Both the position numbers and the translations under genes were made by a program. Below the pieces are notes generated by a model that did no database searches, was not told where the DNA came from, and saw only the letters and a program-made list of their open reading frames with translations. A stretch of DNA of 64,000 nt from Rhodoferax koreense (lineage in GTDB: Bacteria > Pseudomonadota > Gammaproteobacteria > Burkholderiales > Burkholderiaceae_C). This document shows, piece by piece, positions 62,629 to 64,000 of this stretch. The stretch spans positions 186,001 through 250,000 of the forward strand of contig NZ_CP019236.1 of NCBI RefSeq assembly GCF_001955695.1, written 5' to 3'. The first letter of the stretch is position 1. Every line of letters starts with the position of its first letter.

Positions 62629-64000
62629 ATGGTCGATCTCTCCTCGCTCCAGGCCGAGGACCTTCAAGGTCTGAGCCCTGGCGTCGTCACCGAGCTGGCC
62701 ACGCGCTTGCTGGCCGAGCTCAAGGTTCGCACTGTGCAGGCCGAGCGCGATGCGAAGACGATCCGCTTCAAGGACGCCAAGCTCGAGAAGATCACGTTCG
62801 AACTCGCGCGGTTGAAGGCGTGGAAGTTCGGCGCCCATACCGAGCGACTAAACGCCGAGCAGCGGCAGATGTTCGAGACCACGGCTGCCGAGGACGAAGC
62901 CGACCTGGCCGCCCAACTCGCTGCGCTGCAAGGTCATGACACGTCGGCCGTTGGAGCACCCTCGTCCAGGCCGAAGACGCAACCGCGCCGCAAGCCCTTG
63001 CCCGATCACCTGCGCCGGGTCGACCACCATCACGAGCCGGCCGATACCACCTGCGGCTGCGGCCAGCCTATGACTCGCGTGGGCGAGGACGTGAGTGAGC
63101 GACTGGACGTGATCCCGGCCGAGTTCTTCGTGCACCGTCACATCCGCGGCAAGTGGGCGTGCCGGTGTTGCCAGACGTTGGTGCAAGAGCCAGTGGATCC
63201 GCAGATCATCGACAAAGGCATGCCAACCGCAGGCTTGGTCGCCCACACGCTCGTCGGCCGCTTCATCGACCACCTGCCTTACTACCGACTGGAGCAGATC
63301 AACGCGCGATCGGGCGTCGTGACGCCGCGCGCGACGCTGGCAAGTTGGAGCGGAGCAGCCGGTGCAGCACTCGCGCCGCTGTATGACGCACATCGCGCAT
63401 TCATCCTTGGCACGCGAGTGCTGCACGCCGACGAGACGCCCGTCAGTCTGCTCGACCCCGGCGCTGGCAAGACGCGCAAGGCCTATGTGTGGGCCTACGC
63501 GCGAGGTGTGTTCGACAAGATCCCGGGCGTGGTCTACGACTTCTGCGTCAGCCGGGCGGCGCGGCATCCGGTCGCCTTCCTACGTGGGTGGAGCGGCACG
63601 CTCACCTGCGACGACTACGGTGCCTACGACGTGGTCTTCAAACTGGAGGATCGCGTCGAAGCGGGCTGCATGGCACACGCCAGACGAAGGTTCGACGAAC
63701 TGCTCAAGGCTGGCGCAAGTGCGATCGCTGCACCGGCATTGCAGCGCATCGCTGCCCTCTATCGCATTGAGCACGAAGTTGCCACGGTCACGACGGGTGA
63801 ACGTCTGGAGGCTCGAGGCGAGCGCAGCCGGCCGCTCTGGAACGCCCTACATGCCTGGATGATTGCTGAACGCCGCAAGGTGCCTGATGGTGGCGGCGCA
63901 GCCGCAGCGCTCGACTACAGCCTCAATCGCTGGAAGGCGCTCGGCCACTTCCTGGAAGACGGTGACGTGAGCATCGACAACAATCATTGCGAGAACCTGA
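62629..64000 (+). CDS. tnpC: IS66 transposase TnpC (3'-partial)
   Basis: The frame is open from the ATG at 62629 to the window end (457 codons). It has an N-terminal coiled region (LATRLLAELKVRTVQAERDAK), a zinc-finger-like CGCGQPM ... CRCCQT (about residues 143-183), the central transposase domain with LHADETPVSL (first Asp), CDDYGAYD (second Asp), and DNNHCENL at the edge (Glu). All three DDE residues are therefore in view. IS66 TnpC is about 510-530 residues, so roughly 60 are missing. Confidence 0.93.
   Translation, partial: MVDLSSLQAEDLQGLSPGVVTELATRLLAELKVRTVQAERDAKTIRFKDAKLEKITFELARLKAWKFGAHTERLNAEQRQMFETTAAEDEADLAAQLAALQGHDTSAVGAPSSRPKTQPRRKPLPDHLRRVDHHHEPADTTCGCGQPMTRVGEDVSERLDVIPAEFFVHRHIRGKWACRCCQTLVQEPVDPQIIDKGMPTAGLVAHTLVGRFIDHLPYYRLEQINARSGVVTPRATLASWSGAAGAALAPLYDAHRAFILGTRVLHADETPVSLLDPGAGKTRKAYVWAYARGVFDKIPGVVYDFCVSRAARHPVAFLRGWSGTLTCDDYGAYDVVFKLEDRVEAGCMAHARRRFDELLKAGASAIAAPALQRIAALYRIEHEVATVTTGERLEARGERSRPLWNALHAWMIAERRKVPDGGGAAAALDYSLNRWKALGHFLEDGDVSIDNNHCENL

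Larger units (their letters stand above)
33954..64000. mobile_element. genomic island integrated in radA (left end; right end outside window)
   Basis: At 33953/33954 the radA coding sequence is replaced by AT-richer DNA with many stops. Everything to the right is accessory: genes of unknown function, a copper/silver resistance cluster, insertion sequences and a remnant of an arsenic gene. No integrase or Tn7-like transposase is visible in the part seen, so the mobilising genes are probably at the other end. The left boundary is firm to a few bases. That the whole rest of the window belongs to a single insertion is an inference. Confidence 0.75.
61744..64000 (+). mobile_element. IS66-family element 2 (3'-partial), inserted in element 1
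   Basis: It begins GTAAGCG and shares GTAAGC plus CCCATCTTGA, at the same spacing, with the terminus at 61428. The three IS66 genes tnpA, tnpB and tnpC follow in order. The right end is outside the window. The 8 bp before it (AGAGTTCA) would be the duplicated target if the usual 8-bp rule holds. Confidence 0.88.

Overview
The window is a high-GC beta-proteobacterial chromosome segment, most likely from the Comamonadaceae (Acidovorax/Variovorax/Polaromonas relatives). Supporting this are a SAH riboswitch in front of a split metH, glnK-amtB in which AmtB has an Ala/Pro-rich leader, a PEP-CTERM-associated acyltransferase, the lplT/alr/radA neighbourhood, and an intergenic repeat (26834-26893) of the type I associate with that family. 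It divides into a chromosomal backbone (1-33953) and an integrated island (33954 to at least 64000) that has broken radA.

Backbone, left to right: the C-terminal part of a NorD-like VWA protein; an IclR regulator divergent from an MHS-type transporter; a minus-strand operon in the order ddpX-A-B-C-D-F followed by an M19 dipeptidase, apparently for D-Ala-D-Ala or other dipeptide scavenging; a SAH riboswitch and the C-terminal, folate-to-AdoMet half of MetH; YihY; a PEP-CTERM-type acyltransferase; ComM; a sigma-54/NtrC-type promoter and glnK-amtB; galM with an SMP-30 lactonase; glcE, a DUF1275 gene and glcF; VOC, EVE and WYL proteins; glutathione peroxidase; lplT; alr; a PanE-like reductase; an acyltransferase-3; HpaI; and radA.

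The island starts inside radA, just after the codons for the conserved KNRFGAVNEI stretch. Its first 4.3 kb is AT-richer and carries passenger genes of unknown function: a transglutaminase-like cysteine-triad protein, and a translationally coupled three-gene cassette (35474-38285) whose first protein has a PD-(D/E)XK-like nuclease signature. The cassette is the best candidate here for an undescribed, possibly defensive, system.

Next comes a complete copper/silver resistance region (38412-59434): cusCBA with a CusF domain fused to CusB, a small Cys-rich secreted protein, two copK genes sharing a conserved operator, a CopZ-like gene broken by an amber codon, a YVTN propeller, a creatininase-like protein, a P1B ATPase, CusF, a cupredoxin, a multicopper oxidase, a TolC-family lipoprotein, two small secreted proteins and the copRS two-component system. 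An IS903-group element with a perfect 9-bp duplication sits inside it. The right end (59435-64000) is eroded: an Acr3 arsenite-efflux remnant, two small hypothetical genes, and two nested IS66 elements, the second running off the window. The other end of the island and the 3' part of radA lie outside the window.
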